The notes beneath the pieces were generated by a model. That model ran no database searches and was not told the origin of the DNA. It saw only the letters and a program-made list of their open reading frames with translations. From Solen grandis (taxonomy: Eukaryota; Mollusca; Bivalvia; Adapedonta; Solenidae), in NCBI GenBank assembly GCA_021229015.1, contig CM037792.1, positions 35,999,842 through 36,063,841 on the forward strand: 64,000 nucleotides of DNA. The letters are read 5' to 3'. Position numbers and translations under genes: made by a program. Of this stretch, positions 49,001 to 60,905 are shown in pieces; position 1 is the first letter of the stretch, and every line of letters begins with the position of its first letter.

Positions 49001-49735
49001 TGTAACATTTGGACAAATAATCCTGACAGTATATTTACTTTTAAGTTCCATATACCTTTATCAACTTCACTAGAACATCATAGATTTGAACAGCATTGAC
49101 CGATATCATCATATGCGAAACATCGTCCTCTTTTACACATTTTGAAGATGTTTATTCGAGAGAAATAAAGGGACAAAACGGCTAGTGCATATTTTATCTG
49201 TCAGAAATTAATTTTATCGCATTTACTTCCCCTTTGTAATTGTCGTCTATCTGAAACTTACATGGCGCGCCACGGTGAAATGTTATTGTGCCATTATCTA
49301 AGATGGGATTTTCGAAAACTCGATGAGCTAACGGGAATTCATGGTAAATCAGTTTTTAAATCTCTGGAACATGAGCAATTGATAACTTGCCTCCTTTTCG
49401 GATGTTGAAAGCGTATCGTCACCAGACTGTGTGAATTGACAGTGACTTTTAATATTATAGAATGCTCAAACTTGTCAACAAATGGTTCAAGGTGGTGATT
49501 TTTTTTTTTTTTTTTAAGTGTAAAAGTAAATTTGTTAAAATTAAAGATGAGGTCGGCTTTTGTTGAAACTCATTTATGTCCTTTGACTGATAATTATGCC
49601 TGGACATTGTAGGGCAACTTCCACAAACACTAAACCAAAAAATGGTTATTGTTATTTATGTCATGACAAATAAATAACTTTTTTTAAACTAATGATATTT
49701 TAGTGCTATTTTTTATTTTATGTAAATACGTTATG
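49001..49735. repeat. Tandem unit 2 (~735 bp)
   Basis: From TGTAACATTTGGACAAATAA to AAATACGTTATG. It is separated from unit 1 by a single TTAA (48997-49000). It has small deletions compared with unit 1 and a longer T run at 49500. Confidence 0.75.
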
Positions 49736-49977
49736 TTAACCCTTTCCCTCATATAGACTCATTTTGACGCACTCAATAGGTACCACATAAAGCCTGATCT
49801 GTAGAAAACCACAGTTAAACCTTACCAAATTTAATTACAAAATCCTCATTTCCAGACCACTGAGGAGCAGGGAACAGCATAAAACCTGATCAGCCTGCGA
49901 GTTACTCGCAGGCTGATCTGGTTTTATGTTGTTCGCATATGTCTTTTTATGGTTTCCTCTATGAGGGAAAGGGTTAA
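49736..49977 (-). mobile_element. piggyBac-type MITE (TTAA family), copy 4
   Basis: 242 bp between TTAA at 49736-49739 and 49974-49977, directly after tandem unit 2. Confidence 0.82.
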
Positions 49978-50000
49978 ATTTAACGAGATTATTACTGTCT

Positions 50001-50100
50001 NNNNNNNNNNNNNNNNNNNNNNNNNNNNNNNNNNNNNNNNNNNNNNNNNNNNNNNNNNNNNNNNNNNNNNNNNNNNNNNNNNNNNNNNNNNNNNNNNNNN
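50001..50100. other. Assembly gap (100 N)
   Basis: Exactly 100 N, a conventional placeholder; the true length is unknown. It hides the left end of the retrotransposon. Confidence 0.98.
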
Positions 50101-50398
50101 TACGTCGAGAAGGTCTCACAGGTTGTTTGGCGTCCCCTGTTCTTGTTATAATGACAAGATCACCTGGTTCTTTATCTGAATCTGTAGTGACACCATTGTC
50201 CTCTTTTATCACCAGCTGGTCTTTCACTTTATCGTCCTCATTACCGTCCTCTACACATAATCCTTCTTTTTCTTCACTCTTATCTGAATCTTCTTCTTTT
50301 TCTTTATTACTATGTTTGTCAACCTGAAATAAATGAATCATGAGTAAAGTTTTAACTTTACAACTGTCTTCTCCTCCAACTGGAATATCATCGCTCAC
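50101..50398 (-). pseudogene. Gypsy pol C-terminal part
   Basis: An acidic, Lys/Glu/Asp-rich stretch is followed by a basic PVRPSRR before the gap. Position after the integrase core supports its assignment; there is no domain of its own. Confidence 0.5.
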
Positions 50399-50826
50399 TT
50401 TCTCTATGACGTCAAATACCTCTTCTTCAAATTTATTTGCTATCTTATGACATCCTTTTTGTGCTATGAGTTTTACCAGTACCTTGACACCAATTTGTAT
50501 CTTGATAGCTTTGGCTTTCCTATTATAATTTTTTTTCTGTTTATTTTTTGCCTGCCGGATATACTTTTCAAATATACCTTTCTCTCTTGTATCTTACCAA
50601 TTCTACCTCCTCATGAGCTTTATCAAACCTTCCTTCTGCAGATTACTTTGGCTTTCTTCCAAACATTAATTCATAAGGGGAAAAATGAGTCGACTCCTGA
50701 GGAGTACAGTTGTAAGCAAAAGCAAGAAAATTGATGTACCTCACCCAATCATTCTTTTGGCTATTTTGTATCTAACATGTCCAAAATATGCAATTGAACC
50801 TTTCAGGACCTGAGTTGCATTGTGGG

Positions 50827-51210
50827 TTAAAAGGGGGTTGTATTTCTTTTTCGAATATTTGTTATCTTACAAAGCTCTCTAAAAATGTCTGACTCAAAAT
50901 TAGGTCCCTGGTCCGAATGTATCTTGACGGTATACAATATTGGAAAATAAATTATGAAAATCGATTCTACTGTAGTTTTAGCAGTTTTTATTGTTGGGGA
51001 CTGCCATGGCAAAAAATCTATACACGCTAACTCTAAGGGTTAGGTTGTATAAATATTCACAAATGGGTCTCTTTGATTGGTTCTATTTTTTTTCTAAGGC
51101 ATCTGTCACATTTTCTAACCCAATTATTAACATCAGTTGACATGCCAGGCCAATAGAATCGTTGCTTTATCAACTTAAGTATCTTATATTTACCTGGCTG
51201 ATCTACACCA
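50827..51210 (-). pseudogene. Gypsy integrase (zinc-binding part and core fragment)
   Basis: At about 51200-51080 a frame shows RFYWPGMSTDVNNWV followed by a CxxC pair, the H2C2 zinc-binding region. At 51012-50827 the core fragment has IHSDQGPNFES, holding a conserved Asp of the catalytic triad. The two parts are in different frames. Confidence 0.75.
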
Positions 51211-51214
51211 GTGT

Positions 51215-51451
51215 CAACTGACCTTTAAAACTCTAAATCCTAAATATAATATCATTCAATCAGATATATAACTTTCTACTATGTAAGTTGATCCTTCTTC
51301 TCTGAAGTCATTTGTCCAAATGACCAGTGAACAAGGAAAGGCGGTAAAAAAATGTGGGTCAAACTAGGTAACTCCTTAACAACAATTTAAAACAACAAAG
51401 GCATGTTTGATAACTCATAACATCATAATATATACATGGACGTGATTAACG
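51215..51451. repeat. ~237-bp insert in the retrotransposon, repeated at 57231
   Basis: It interrupts pol between RNase H and the integrase zinc-binding region. It matches 57231-57461 in the same orientation over its full length, from AACTGACCTTT to GATTAACG. Possibly a nested element or a solo fragment. Confidence 0.65.
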
Positions 51452-51849
51452 TGTGTGTAGCACTAACTCATTGACCTCTTGATCATTTTCCACTATATTT
51501 CTAAATATTATACCACTCTGTATAACAAAATGCTTATACTGTTTTTCATAATCAAATCTGCTTGATTCAAACTACCATTTTGTACCTTTTGATCAATAGT
51601 TGCTATTCGCCATCTATCGATTAACTTGTCCTCTCTTTGGCTTCTTATTTCTCTCATTTCAACCTGATCAAAGCTTGTCCATAATTATCTGTGGCATCTA
51701 TGATATTGATACTCTCTTAAATCACCTCTATACAAGGACTGTAGGCAATATTACCACAAATAGCCTTCACCGTATCAGTATAAATTTTCTGTCATGTCTT
51801 GCCTAACCCTAATATTGGCCTGATGATACCTACTGAAACCACCAGCAGC

Positions 51850-52150
51850 ATCATTTTTAACTCCACTTCTTTACTGGATTTTAAAAGTATACTGACCGAG
51901 AGCAGATGCCCATCTTTGACCAGTAGCATCTAACTTGGCTGATGTTAAAATACAAGTTAATGGGTTATTGTCAGACAAACAAAAAAAAACAACAACATTT
52001 TTTATGAGACGGTCTGAAAACATTTCTGTGATAAACCACTTAAAGCTAAAAAATCTAATTTGAAGGCAAAATAAGTTTGCTCTGATTTATTTAACGATCT
52101 ATGCAATGACCTTTTTATGCTCATCTTGCTTTTGATAGAGTACTGCACCT
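51850..52150 (-). pseudogene. Gypsy RNase H fragment
   Basis: The minus-strand frame near 51980-51890 has DNNPLTCILTSAKLDATGQR, the conserved C-terminal RNase H stretch of Gypsy pol. Frames upstream are broken. Confidence 0.7.
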
Positions 52151-52429
52151 AAGTCCTTAGAAGAAGCATCGGTGTGTAACTCAAACGGTAAACTAAATAA
52201 CCTAATTTTGGGTAAGCAAGGATAGGGGGAGTGGTCAAAATTTTCTTCAAATTCAAAAATGCTTTTTCCTCAGTATCTGTCCATCTCTATCATTTCATTC
52301 TCTTTTAGTGCCACGTTTAAAAACAATATGAGGCAATAGATCATTCAAGGGTCTAGACATTTCGCTGAAATTTTTGATGAAACGCCTATAGTAACCTGCA
52401 AAGGCAAAAAAACTCCTTAATTCATCTGA

Positions 52430-53015
52430 ATTTGATGGGGTAGGCCAACTAACAACTTTGTCTATTTTAGCAGGGTCAGTCTCAACACCTTCACAACTTA
52501 CATGTCCAAGAAATGAATCTTTTGGCTGAAAAAATGACTTTTTGCAGGTGCTTATTTAAAATTGGCCTCATGCAATCTTCAAAAACCTTTTCAAAATTTT
52601 CAAGATGTTCTTCGAATGTTTTGCTAAGGATAATCAGATCATAAATGTATAAAACACATATTTTTAAATGTAAATCTCCTAAGTATTCTTGCATTTATCT
52701 TTAGTATGTAGCGGGACTGTTAAATCAAAGGGAAGCTTATTAAATTCCCATAAACCATATGCCCTAAATTAAAAGCAGTACGATCTTTATGACTTTCTTC
52801 AATTTTCACCTGATAATGACCTGATTTCATTTCAAAAGAAGAAAAGTATTTGGCACAACGTAAACAATAAAAAATAAAATATCTTCTATCCGTGGCAAAG
52901 CAAATTAATCATTAATAGTCCTCTGATTTAACTGTCTAAAATCCGCATACATTCTAAGCTTATCGTTTTTCTTTCTTACTAAAACAATAGGTGATGCCCA
53001 TGGAGACTTTGATGG
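52430..53015 (-). pseudogene. Gypsy reverse transcriptase remnant
   Basis: Near 53010-52920 there is SPWASPIVLVRKK followed by an ADFRQLN motif (finger/palm region). At 52694-52491 there is the catalytic region, where the usual YIDD reads YIYD, losing one active-site aspartate. Several frameshifts lie between. Confidence 0.8.
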
Positions 53016-53661
53016 TCTGTTTATACCATCAGTATGCAATTGTTGTAAATGCTCTCTCACTTCATTTATTATAGCAGGGGGGTTCTACGATGACGTTGCT
53101 TAAATGGGGATTCATCCAATAATTCTATTTTATGTTTTACCCTCTTACACTGACCAATATCTTTATCACTTGTTGCAAAAATCTCTGTGCTAATACAATA
53201 GTTTTCTTAAGCTTTCCTTCTGCTCTGTTTCTAATATCAATACTGTTGACTATGATCACTTTCTCTTACCATCTGTAGCTGTTTCAGTTTCTTTTTCATC
53301 TACTTTTTGATCTAATATTTCATTTGTCACGGGTTACTGGTTGTAACTCGCACAAGACTGACTTTGGAGGTAAACAAATTGTGTTAGTAGTAATGTTAGA
53401 TACAGTTACAATACACTCTTGAGTTTCCTCATAATCATTTACTAACATACTAGGAGTCAAAATCAACAAAATCTGGAAGAACAGAATCTTTGTTTTCATG
53501 TAATTTTGCATAAGTTTGTGGATAAAACATTTGTTTATCAATGTAACGCTTAATATTCTTAGTTTCATTTGGTTTCAAAAACACATTCTGTAACATACTG
53601 CTTCTCACATTCCCAATTCTTCCTTGTTCTTTTTAAGAGTTTTTGCCCGTATTACCATTAT

Positions 53662-53928
53662 TCAGAAACTTAAATACCAAGAAGTATGTAACTTAGCCCT
53701 CTGTAAGAATTGTTCTCCAACATTTGTTTTACACTCCTCTAACAAAGTACTCAAGATATTTGTGCCTATTATAATTGGAGTTTTCTTTGAATAATTTGTA
53801 TCAGGTGCTATCAGAAATATGCATGGCTGAATGGTAGAATTTTCAAGATCATAATCAATCTGTATATCAACTTCAATACACCCCAAATATGGAAGTGACT
53901 TCCCATCTGCACATTCAATATTCATCAC
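53662..53928 (-). pseudogene. Gypsy aspartic protease, C-terminal part
   Basis: The frame shows LPYLGCIEVD followed by PIIIGTNIL, the hydrophobic-Gly signature of retropepsins in this clade. The catalytic DSG-type motif should lie to the right (about 54010, GSC/V-like text) in another frame. Confidence 0.65.
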
Positions 53929-54127
53929 ATTGTTAAGGGATCCTAATTGTTTATGATAAAGATTGTTATGATTTTTTAGACATGAAACTTACACAGGAGC
54001 CAGTATCAAGAAGTGCTATCGTAGGTGTTTTTCTCAATTAAAATCTGAACTTCACTTAAATCACCGACCAATGAGGGATCTGTTTTCATGTGGTTGCTCG
54101 GGTACGATTCCCTTAGTCGAGCACCTG

Positions 54128-55288
54128 TTAGTTTTGGCAATTTGTCTGAACATGACCCTTTTGATTAGATCTGTGACATGTTGGAGTAAATGTTCTACCT
54201 GCAGTTGGTCTAACTGGCCTATACTCACCTCTATTGTTCCAACCTCCTGGACCTCTTAGGATACCTTTGACTTGAAAATCCTCTACCCCTAAATGTAGCC
54301 CCTCTCTTTCCATTGCTCCTTTGATCATAGCCGCAGCCTCTTCGCTCATCTCCGCTTTCATGTGAACTCCATCTCTCTTTTTCCTTTGGGATGGTATCCT
54401 CTCTCTGCTTTTCCAAATTATCAATCCTCTTGAGGAGGTCCTGTAGCACGTCTTTTACCTCCGACAGCTCACTCTTCCTGGTTCCCTGGCTTTCTGTAGG
54501 CACCGCTGATTTACAGATCTTCTTTCTGTCTACATCCAGCTCATCTTCATGTCGGCCTCTATCCTTCTCAATTCTAATTTGAACCTGTCATAATCTTTAA
54601 TGTTATCATGCTGTTGCTATGTATCAAATATCTTTTCTGTAAAATTGAAACAAAACATCCTTAAAGATATCAACCTCTTTCCTATAAATTCACCCAAGCA
54701 ATACTGCTGTATCAAAATATTCCTCTAATCTTGCAGCATAACGGACACTTACCCCAGTACCTAACCTCCTGATTATCTCAGCAACTTCACCCTTGGTTGC
54801 CTTTCTAATGCCATGTAAAATTTGTTCTTCTGTAAATATACATAAACTAAAGATATTAACATACATATACTAAAGCATCTATTTCATATCTTACCTCACC
54901 TTTACCACTTTCTCCCCTAAAAGAGATTTTTGGGTAATTATACCCTCGTACCTTTTCCGCTGATGAAAACACTCGCTCTATACATATTTGTTTTCTCTAT
55001 CTTACCAGCCCTTGCATAATGAATCTCTTCTTAAGATCTTTCAAACCTCTATCTTCAACTACGTTCTACCTCTTACTCTTCCAAAGATCTTTCAAACTTA
55101 TCTCCTCTACTACGTTCTGGCTTTTGATCTTCTAAATATCTGTCAAAGTTCTCTCCTCTACTACGTTCTGACTCTTGCTCTGAACAAAAGGCCTTCATAA
55201 AATTAACTAAATCCGCTTCATTCTCTATATTCTGCCTAATATGAAGACTATGAAAGGTATCTAATAATTTTCTATCAAACTCTGTCAA
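54128..55288 (-). pseudogene. Gypsy gag remnant with degenerate zinc knuckle
   Basis: The N-terminal piece (55288-55073) is charged and ends in three ~51-bp repeats of an ERSRGE-FxRxLE type unit (about 55195-55030). The C-terminal piece (54424-54128) is Arg/Gly-rich and ends CHRSNQKGHVQTNC, a CCHC knuckle whose second Cys is Ser. Frames between are broken. Confidence 0.65.
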
Positions 55289-55718
55289 CTCTACACCCTT
55301 AGGCTCTAGACTGTATATCCACCAGCATAGGGCAACCTTTCACTCTCTTCTTTTTCAATCATGATTAGATTTAAATCTAATAACCTGAAATTCAAAGCTG
55401 CTTGAAGGTATACTACCATCTATATATAACACCAACTACAAATAAACCTTCCTTCTGACTACAAACCTTGGTACATTATACCCTCAAAATCATCAATCAA
55501 CGCGTATGCCCCCAATCTAATACACCATAGTTGACATCTTACGGGCACAAATTAAATCTGCTCAACCTACACTATGTACCCAATGCTCACAACACTAAAT
55601 AAACAACAACAATCTTATAATAACTCACTTCCCTGTCTGGAGGTCATTGAACCACAACCTGTCAAAACCAGTGATGAAGATCATCACAGACCACTCTCAA
55701 TAAACTACCTACATATAC

Positions 55719-56042
55719 ACTAACCCACAAGCACATTAGTGCATTACGCCACTATAACACTTCACTGTGCACTGTAACATCACCTGTAGCTGTCCCATTA
55801 CTAACCCACAAGCACTCTACTGCATTACGCCACTATAACACTTCACTGTGCACTGTAACATCACTAGTAGCTGTCCCATTACTAACCCACAAGCACTCTA
55901 CTGCATTACATCACTATAACACTTCACTGTGCACTGTAACATCACTAGTAGCTGTCCCATTACTAACCCACAAGCACTCTACTGCATTACGCCACTATAA
56001 CACTTCACTGTGCACTGTAACATCACTAGTAGCTGACCAATT
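55719..56042. repeat. 81-bp tandem repeat, four copies
   Basis: Units begin ACTAACCCACAAGCAC at 55719, 55800, 55881 and 55962 and differ at few positions. They lie where the 5' LTR or leader of the minus-strand Gypsy element would be expected. Confidence 0.85.
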
Positions 56043-57230
56043 ACTAACATACTATGACTTCGGTCTAAAATATTGAATTGTTTTGATATGAATTTACCTG
56101 TGCATAGACAAAGTACATGTGGAGGTCAAATAATGCCACTAAGGTCAATATCCGTAGTACATAAATAATAAAAAAGTTAATTTATTGAAATATTGAACCT
56201 TTGTTAACAATCACCTCTCAGTTATAAATGTTTTTTTTACAAAACTAAATACTAATAAATTTTATTTGAAAAAACCTAAAGGGGAAGACAAACGAAATGT
56301 TTATTTAAAAAATATTAATACTTTAGGGGAAAAATGAATGAAGAATTAAAGAAATATGTCTCAAGACTTGAGGATTAAAGTAATAAAATTCAACGTCTGT
56401 ATATTATAAACGTATATTCAAAGTAGAAGTACTAAAAATGATGTATATGGCCAGCATAGGAAGAAGATAGAGTCGGATAGAGTAAAAATGTTAATCAAGA
56501 GAAGATCCAAGAAAAAAGATAACCTGCAACATTAGTGTTATCTTGCAAAGTGAGACTTTCACATCTACATTACAATATCACACTTGTATAATTACCCTAC
56601 TTTAAAGATATGTAATATATCTATGATTTATTAACTTTGTTCAATAGTTTGTTACTTACACATTTGTTGAACCTGGATTTGAATGAGTCACTAGATATCA
56701 CTGTCAAATAGGTCACTCAAAGTTAATCAAAAACACTAGGCACTGAAAGCTCTGTCCAGTTCATCAGAAGTAACTTTGCAGTGCAGTAGCATATCATTTT
56801 AATACACATGTATTGAACATCAAATAAGGCATTCAGACACATTACACACGATATGATATTATATATTTAATGTATTACAATACACTTCAATACAAATTGT
56901 TACAATACAATACAATTATAACATCAAAGCAACACATTAAGTACACGAAACCCATCAATTATGGATTGAATGCTTTTGGCTGTCACTCGTGTTTAAGAAG
57001 TCTGCTAACTGTGCTGAAGTATTAAAAATAGTGAGCATAATAGAAAAGGTGCAAATTAGACTTATGGAAATTTATGACAATCCTTCAACTGCTACAATGA
57101 ATTCCAAAAAGATCATTCCTAAAACTCAACAATTCAATATTTTACTACACAGTAATTTAATAATACTAAATTACCAAAAGGCTTTTATGAAACAATGTAA
57201 TTAAATTAAGACCTGTTCTTTAAATATGTA
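56043..57230. other. Flank of the retrotransposon, no gene seen
   Basis: AT-rich with no supported coding region. It may contain LTR sequence, but no second copy is visible because of the gap. Confidence 0.35.
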
Positions 57231-57461
57231 AACTGACCTTTCAAACTCTAACTCCTAAATCTAATATCAATCAGTCAGATATAACTTTCTACTATGTAAG
57301 TTGGTCCTTCTTCTCTGAAGTCATTTGTCCAAATGACCAGTGAACAAGGAAAGGTGGGAAAACATGTGGGTCAAACCAGGTATCTCCCAAACAACAATTT
57401 AAAACAACAAAAGCATGTTTGATAACTCATAACATCATAATATATATGGACATGATTAACG
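57231..57461. repeat. Second copy of the repeat at 51215
   Basis: Direct repeat of 51215-51451, about 90% alike by eye, including TCATTTGTCCAAATGACCAG and GTTTGATAACTCATAACATC. It stops just before the duplicated CtIP segment. Confidence 0.65.
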
Positions 57462-57938
57462 GTCAAAGGGAGGTAACCAATATATTAGAAAATTACTAAA
57501 TTTTCACCCTTGTTACATTAACTTTCATGTGTTCCGGTTTGTAAATCTATTGATTTTATTTTTACAAAATATATTAATTTATGCCCTACTTTAGAATGGT
57601 TTTGTCTGTTTCTTTATGAAAAAAAATCAAGGCCATCAGTACGGACGAATAACACATACATGTTCATAATAATTATATTCAGAGCAATTATCAAGATGAT
57701 CTGCTTTGCTTTTTATAAAACATTTAAAATTGTGATTTATTTATTTAAGTCTAGAACTACCTCATTTATTGCCATAAAGACAAGAAAGAGCAAATTTGCT
57801 TAATTTTGTCATGCTCTGTGTTTCATGCAGAATTAGAGAATTTTGAGTGGAGGAAAATTGCTTGAAGATGTTTCATGAAACGCCGGTGTTAATGTTTCCT
57901 TACATTTCAACACAAATATAGGCTTTGTATATTTATAG

Positions 57939-58093
57939 GTAACCTTATCACAGAGACAAGTCCAAAGAATGAACCGCCGCAGGCAGGTACCCTCAGACGA
58001 CGGAAATATAACAAGCATTTCAGGTCAAAGAGCGAGGATTCAAACCAGGAACCCTTGCCTCAGAAACAAGGGGCAAGCCATACTGTGATGTAG
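57939..58093 (+). CDS. Duplicate of the CtIP terminal exon
   Basis: The exon follows an AG acceptor in the same phase as the original (7293-7432) and is open to TAG at 58091. Shared residues include RRRKYNK, HFRSKSE against YFRSKNE, and SNQEPL against SNLEPL. The original TAA is altered here, so the frame runs on for six more residues. The intron in front (57630-57938) also matches the original intron 5, without the Tigger-like element. No copy of exon 5 (CSRH, TPPHFW) lies in front of it in this window, so it cannot make a CtIP domain alone. It may be an orphan duplicate, an extra 3' exon, or a product of mis-assembly or haplotype duplication. Confidence 0.6.
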
Positions 58094-58509
58094 AAATTTG
58101 ATTTCTACCTCATGTTTATATCAAACGTAGATTTATATCATTTTGGACAAGAATTATTGACAACATAAATGTTCATAGAACTGCAAAATTGTTTTATACA
58201 TATATACAAAATTGACAGACAGAATCTGTTCTCTGTCTACTTATTCGTGTAAAGGATAACTGGCATTTCGAACTAAAAATCACATACATCTCATAGAGAC
58301 ATGTAGATGGCATAACATCCCGGTAAATGACGGACTATGTAATAGCAATGTACTGGGAGATGAATACCATTTTATATTTAAGTGTTAAGACATTTTATAA
58401 TTTCATGAATTTATAGGCGAGGGAGAAAGAGTTCTGTTTACCGAATGCATGCACATTTTCATATCATAACTCAAAACGTCACTTGAGGCATGACTGAATT
58501 TGAAATATA

Positions 58510-58547
<38 letters not shown>

Positions 58548-59213
58548 TTAAACTCACTGACATATTGGGACTTAGTGACCATACCCACTTATTGGGACCA
58601 ACCATTTCTAACAGTGATACGAACATGCAATAATAATAAAATATATCCGTTTTAGGTCTTTATAGTATGTATACCTATATACATCAGTAAATCTTGGTTG
58701 TTACTTTAATTTTTACACCACCCACTACTTGGGTCCGACCCAATTTATAACTGGGGCTTGACCCAATTATGATATTTTTATACATATGGTATTTACATGT
58801 ATATAGATTTGGTTTATTGGGGCTGGCGACATTGTCTTTGGGTTAAGCGCCTGCGTATTCGAAACAAGTGATTAATCCCGTTTCTCTTGATGTAGAGTTT
58901 GAGATTCGTATTATGATCCATTTAGATTGCTAAAGATTATTTTTACATTACTTATTATAGTCTTAAATCTGCTTCTCGGAAATCTACTTCTCGGAATATC
59001 GCAATTTATCTAGTTTATTGAGATCATCGTGCTGGGTGGGTTAAAATGAATTCCTAGATTTTTTAGTATTAATACAGCAAATTAACTGATTGATTAATTC
59101 CTTCATCTATAAATTAATTAACAATGAAGCATCGCTAATTAAATACTAACATACAATCTTTTACAACCACCTATCTATTTTAAAATTAAAAAATGCTCGC
59201 TCTGGGAGCGACT
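58094..59213. other. Downstream flank of the duplicated exon
   Basis: The first ~40 bp match the sequence after the original CtIP stop. An (AT)n run is at 58512-58546. No gene is supported. Confidence 0.45.
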
Positions 59214-59345
59214 TACTCGCTTTCGTATAAAAATACGCGTGGACTACTTTACAAGGCTATACAGACATTCGAGACGCTACTTTGTTTCAGTTTACAAAAA
59301 ATAGATCTTCATGTCTGTAAAGAGGGTAACTGTTTTAATTTATAA
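59214..59345 (+). repeat. Copy of 10730-10865
   Basis: It shares ACTCGCTTTC, ACAGACATTCGA, GCTACTTT, ATCTTCA and GTAACTGTTTT-like words in order; same orientation as the CtIP exon pair. Confidence 0.55.
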
Positions 59346-59739
59346 ATGCCATTATCAAATAACTATATGTTATTAGTCCTATAAAAAGCACCTACCACGT
59401 TGACCTGTTTTGAAACAGTGTTAATATCTATATCAACTTTTCGGTCTCGGGCTGAAAAGTGATATAAAGTTGATTGGCTGATAATATATGATATAGATTC
59501 TGAGAAAAGGTAGCCATTTTGTTTTATGTTATAATTACTATTATAAGTACTTGTTGTAATTAAATACTCACCCTGTGAGACGAACGTTCCGGTTTTGTTT
59601 GTTTGAATGCTAGGTATTAACATTGACGTTGTTTCATTCATTACGTGAGACACATACAGTGATGTGTCATCTTTATATCTAATGACATGATCGTGTTTAA
59701 TGACAATGACCATCACAGAATTACTCTAGGGCCATCGGC

Positions 59740-59905
59740 ATTTCGCCAGTATATGAAAGAATCAGAAACGCGAAAACATGTAATAATGTAATCGCGAAAG
59801 CATGAGGACGAAAGTGAGAAAGTATTATTGTGGAAACGCGAATATATGAAAACGGAACACTTTCCCGATTACTTGTTTTTGCATTCTCATACTTTCACAT
59901 TCCGT
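59740..59905. repeat. AACGCGAAAACATG-type inverted-word cluster, copy 1
   Basis: Words such as AAACGCGAAAACATG and ATCGCGAAAGCATGAGG are followed by inverted words such as CTCATACTTTCACATTCCG. Related to 60760-60905. Confidence 0.5.
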
Positions 59906-60032
59906 TGCATAATGATGGTGGTCTTATACTGATGTTTTTGTATGAGGTTGAACTTATTGAAATCTTCAAATAATTCATTATTTTTCTCTATATTTGAGTA
60001 ATGTATTGAATATATATATCTAATTTCATTTG

Positions 60033-60048
60033 CAAGAGAGAGAGAGAG
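60033..60048. repeat. (AG)n microsatellite
   Basis: Perfect GA/AG dinucleotides. Confidence 0.8.
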
Positions 60049-60087
60049 AGTATATACATCGAATTTTCTGGAAAGACCATTCCAAAT

Positions 60088-60255
60088 GGCGCCGTGGTCC
60101 AGAGGTAACGTATCCGATTACGGATCCGAAGGTTGTGAGGGGGCGCGAATAGTTCATAACCTTGCCAGGCGCAAAGTACTGGTCCAACCCAGGAACCGTC
60201 GAGATGGATTAGTATAAGTTGTAAGAAAGAACTTGTTTCCCAATCAACGTAAAAA
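60088..60255 (+). mobile_element. tRNA-derived SINE, family B
   Basis: The head is GGCGCCGTGGTCCAGAGG; the B box is damaged (GGGGGCGCGAATAGTTC). The body CTGGTCCAACCCAGGAACC and tail TTTCCCAATCAACGTAAAA are complete. Confidence 0.75.
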
Positions 60256-60759
60256 CAAAATAGATTTTAAAAAATATTCTGTATCGCTGACACATAAAAA
60301 ATGTGACATTTTAGTAAAAGCGTAACTATATTGAAAAACATAACGACTCTCAAATAAATTCAAAAAATGGATTTATTTTTATACAAATTGCATCAAAACC
60401 ATAAGTTTAGGCAGACAGCAAATACCTGCACGTACAGTAAATGAAATACTTGCAGCTAGAAACGGTGACAACTCAAAACCAGATCAGTAGTTGCAAACTG
60501 TAGAACTGCTTTTTTTCTCAAACATTACAGCGCTATGCTGACTCATTTACATTATAATGGTGAAAGTACCTAAATATCTGAAGAAAGCAAGCAACATTGA
60601 CTTCTCTCTTTCTCTCTATTTACGCTCATGCTAGCACTTTGTTAGCCATGTATTTGTTGTACATATAAACAGTTAAAGGGACAAAATGAATCGATCGGTT
60701 ATTTTAAATACTACATGACTAGAAATAAGAGTTCCCTTAAAAACGGAAAACACTAAATC

Positions 60760-60905
60760 GGTAAGTATGATGATACAAAGATAAAAACGCGAAAACAGAA
60801 TGACGAAAGCGCTAAATTGTATCTCATTTTTATTTCGTACTTTCGCGTTTTCGTCATGTTCGACATTATGCCATTGTACTTTCGTGCTTTCACTTTTCAG
60901 TTTTT
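60760..60905. repeat. AACGCGAAAACA-type inverted-word cluster, copy 2
   Basis: AAACGCGAAAACAGAATGACG is answered by GTACTTTCGCGTTTTCGTCA about 60 bp on, giving a fold-back structure. Confidence 0.55.

Larger units (their letters stand above)
50101..55310 (-). mobile_element. Decayed Ty3/Gypsy LTR retrotransposon
   Basis: On the minus strand the parts occur in Gypsy order: gag (55.3-54.1 kb), protease (53.9-53.7), reverse transcriptase (53.0-52.4), RNase H (about 52.1-51.85), integrase (51.2-50.8) and an acidic C-terminal part up to the gap. Integrase after RNase H separates it from Ty1/Copia. Every domain is broken by stops and frameshifts, so the copy is inactive. LTRs were not identified; the left one would be in or beyond the N gap. 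Confidence 0.85.

Noticed and set aside
57939..58093. Alternative last exon of the CtIP gene spliced across 50 kb
   Set aside because: Innexin, GPCR and two secreted-protein genes on the same strand lie between; a truncated duplicate is simpler.
59363..59716. 117-codon minus-strand ORF with Ser/Thr-rich content and N-glycosylation-like sites
   Set aside because: No signal peptide, family or splice context was visible; kept out as unsupported, though transcription data could revive it.
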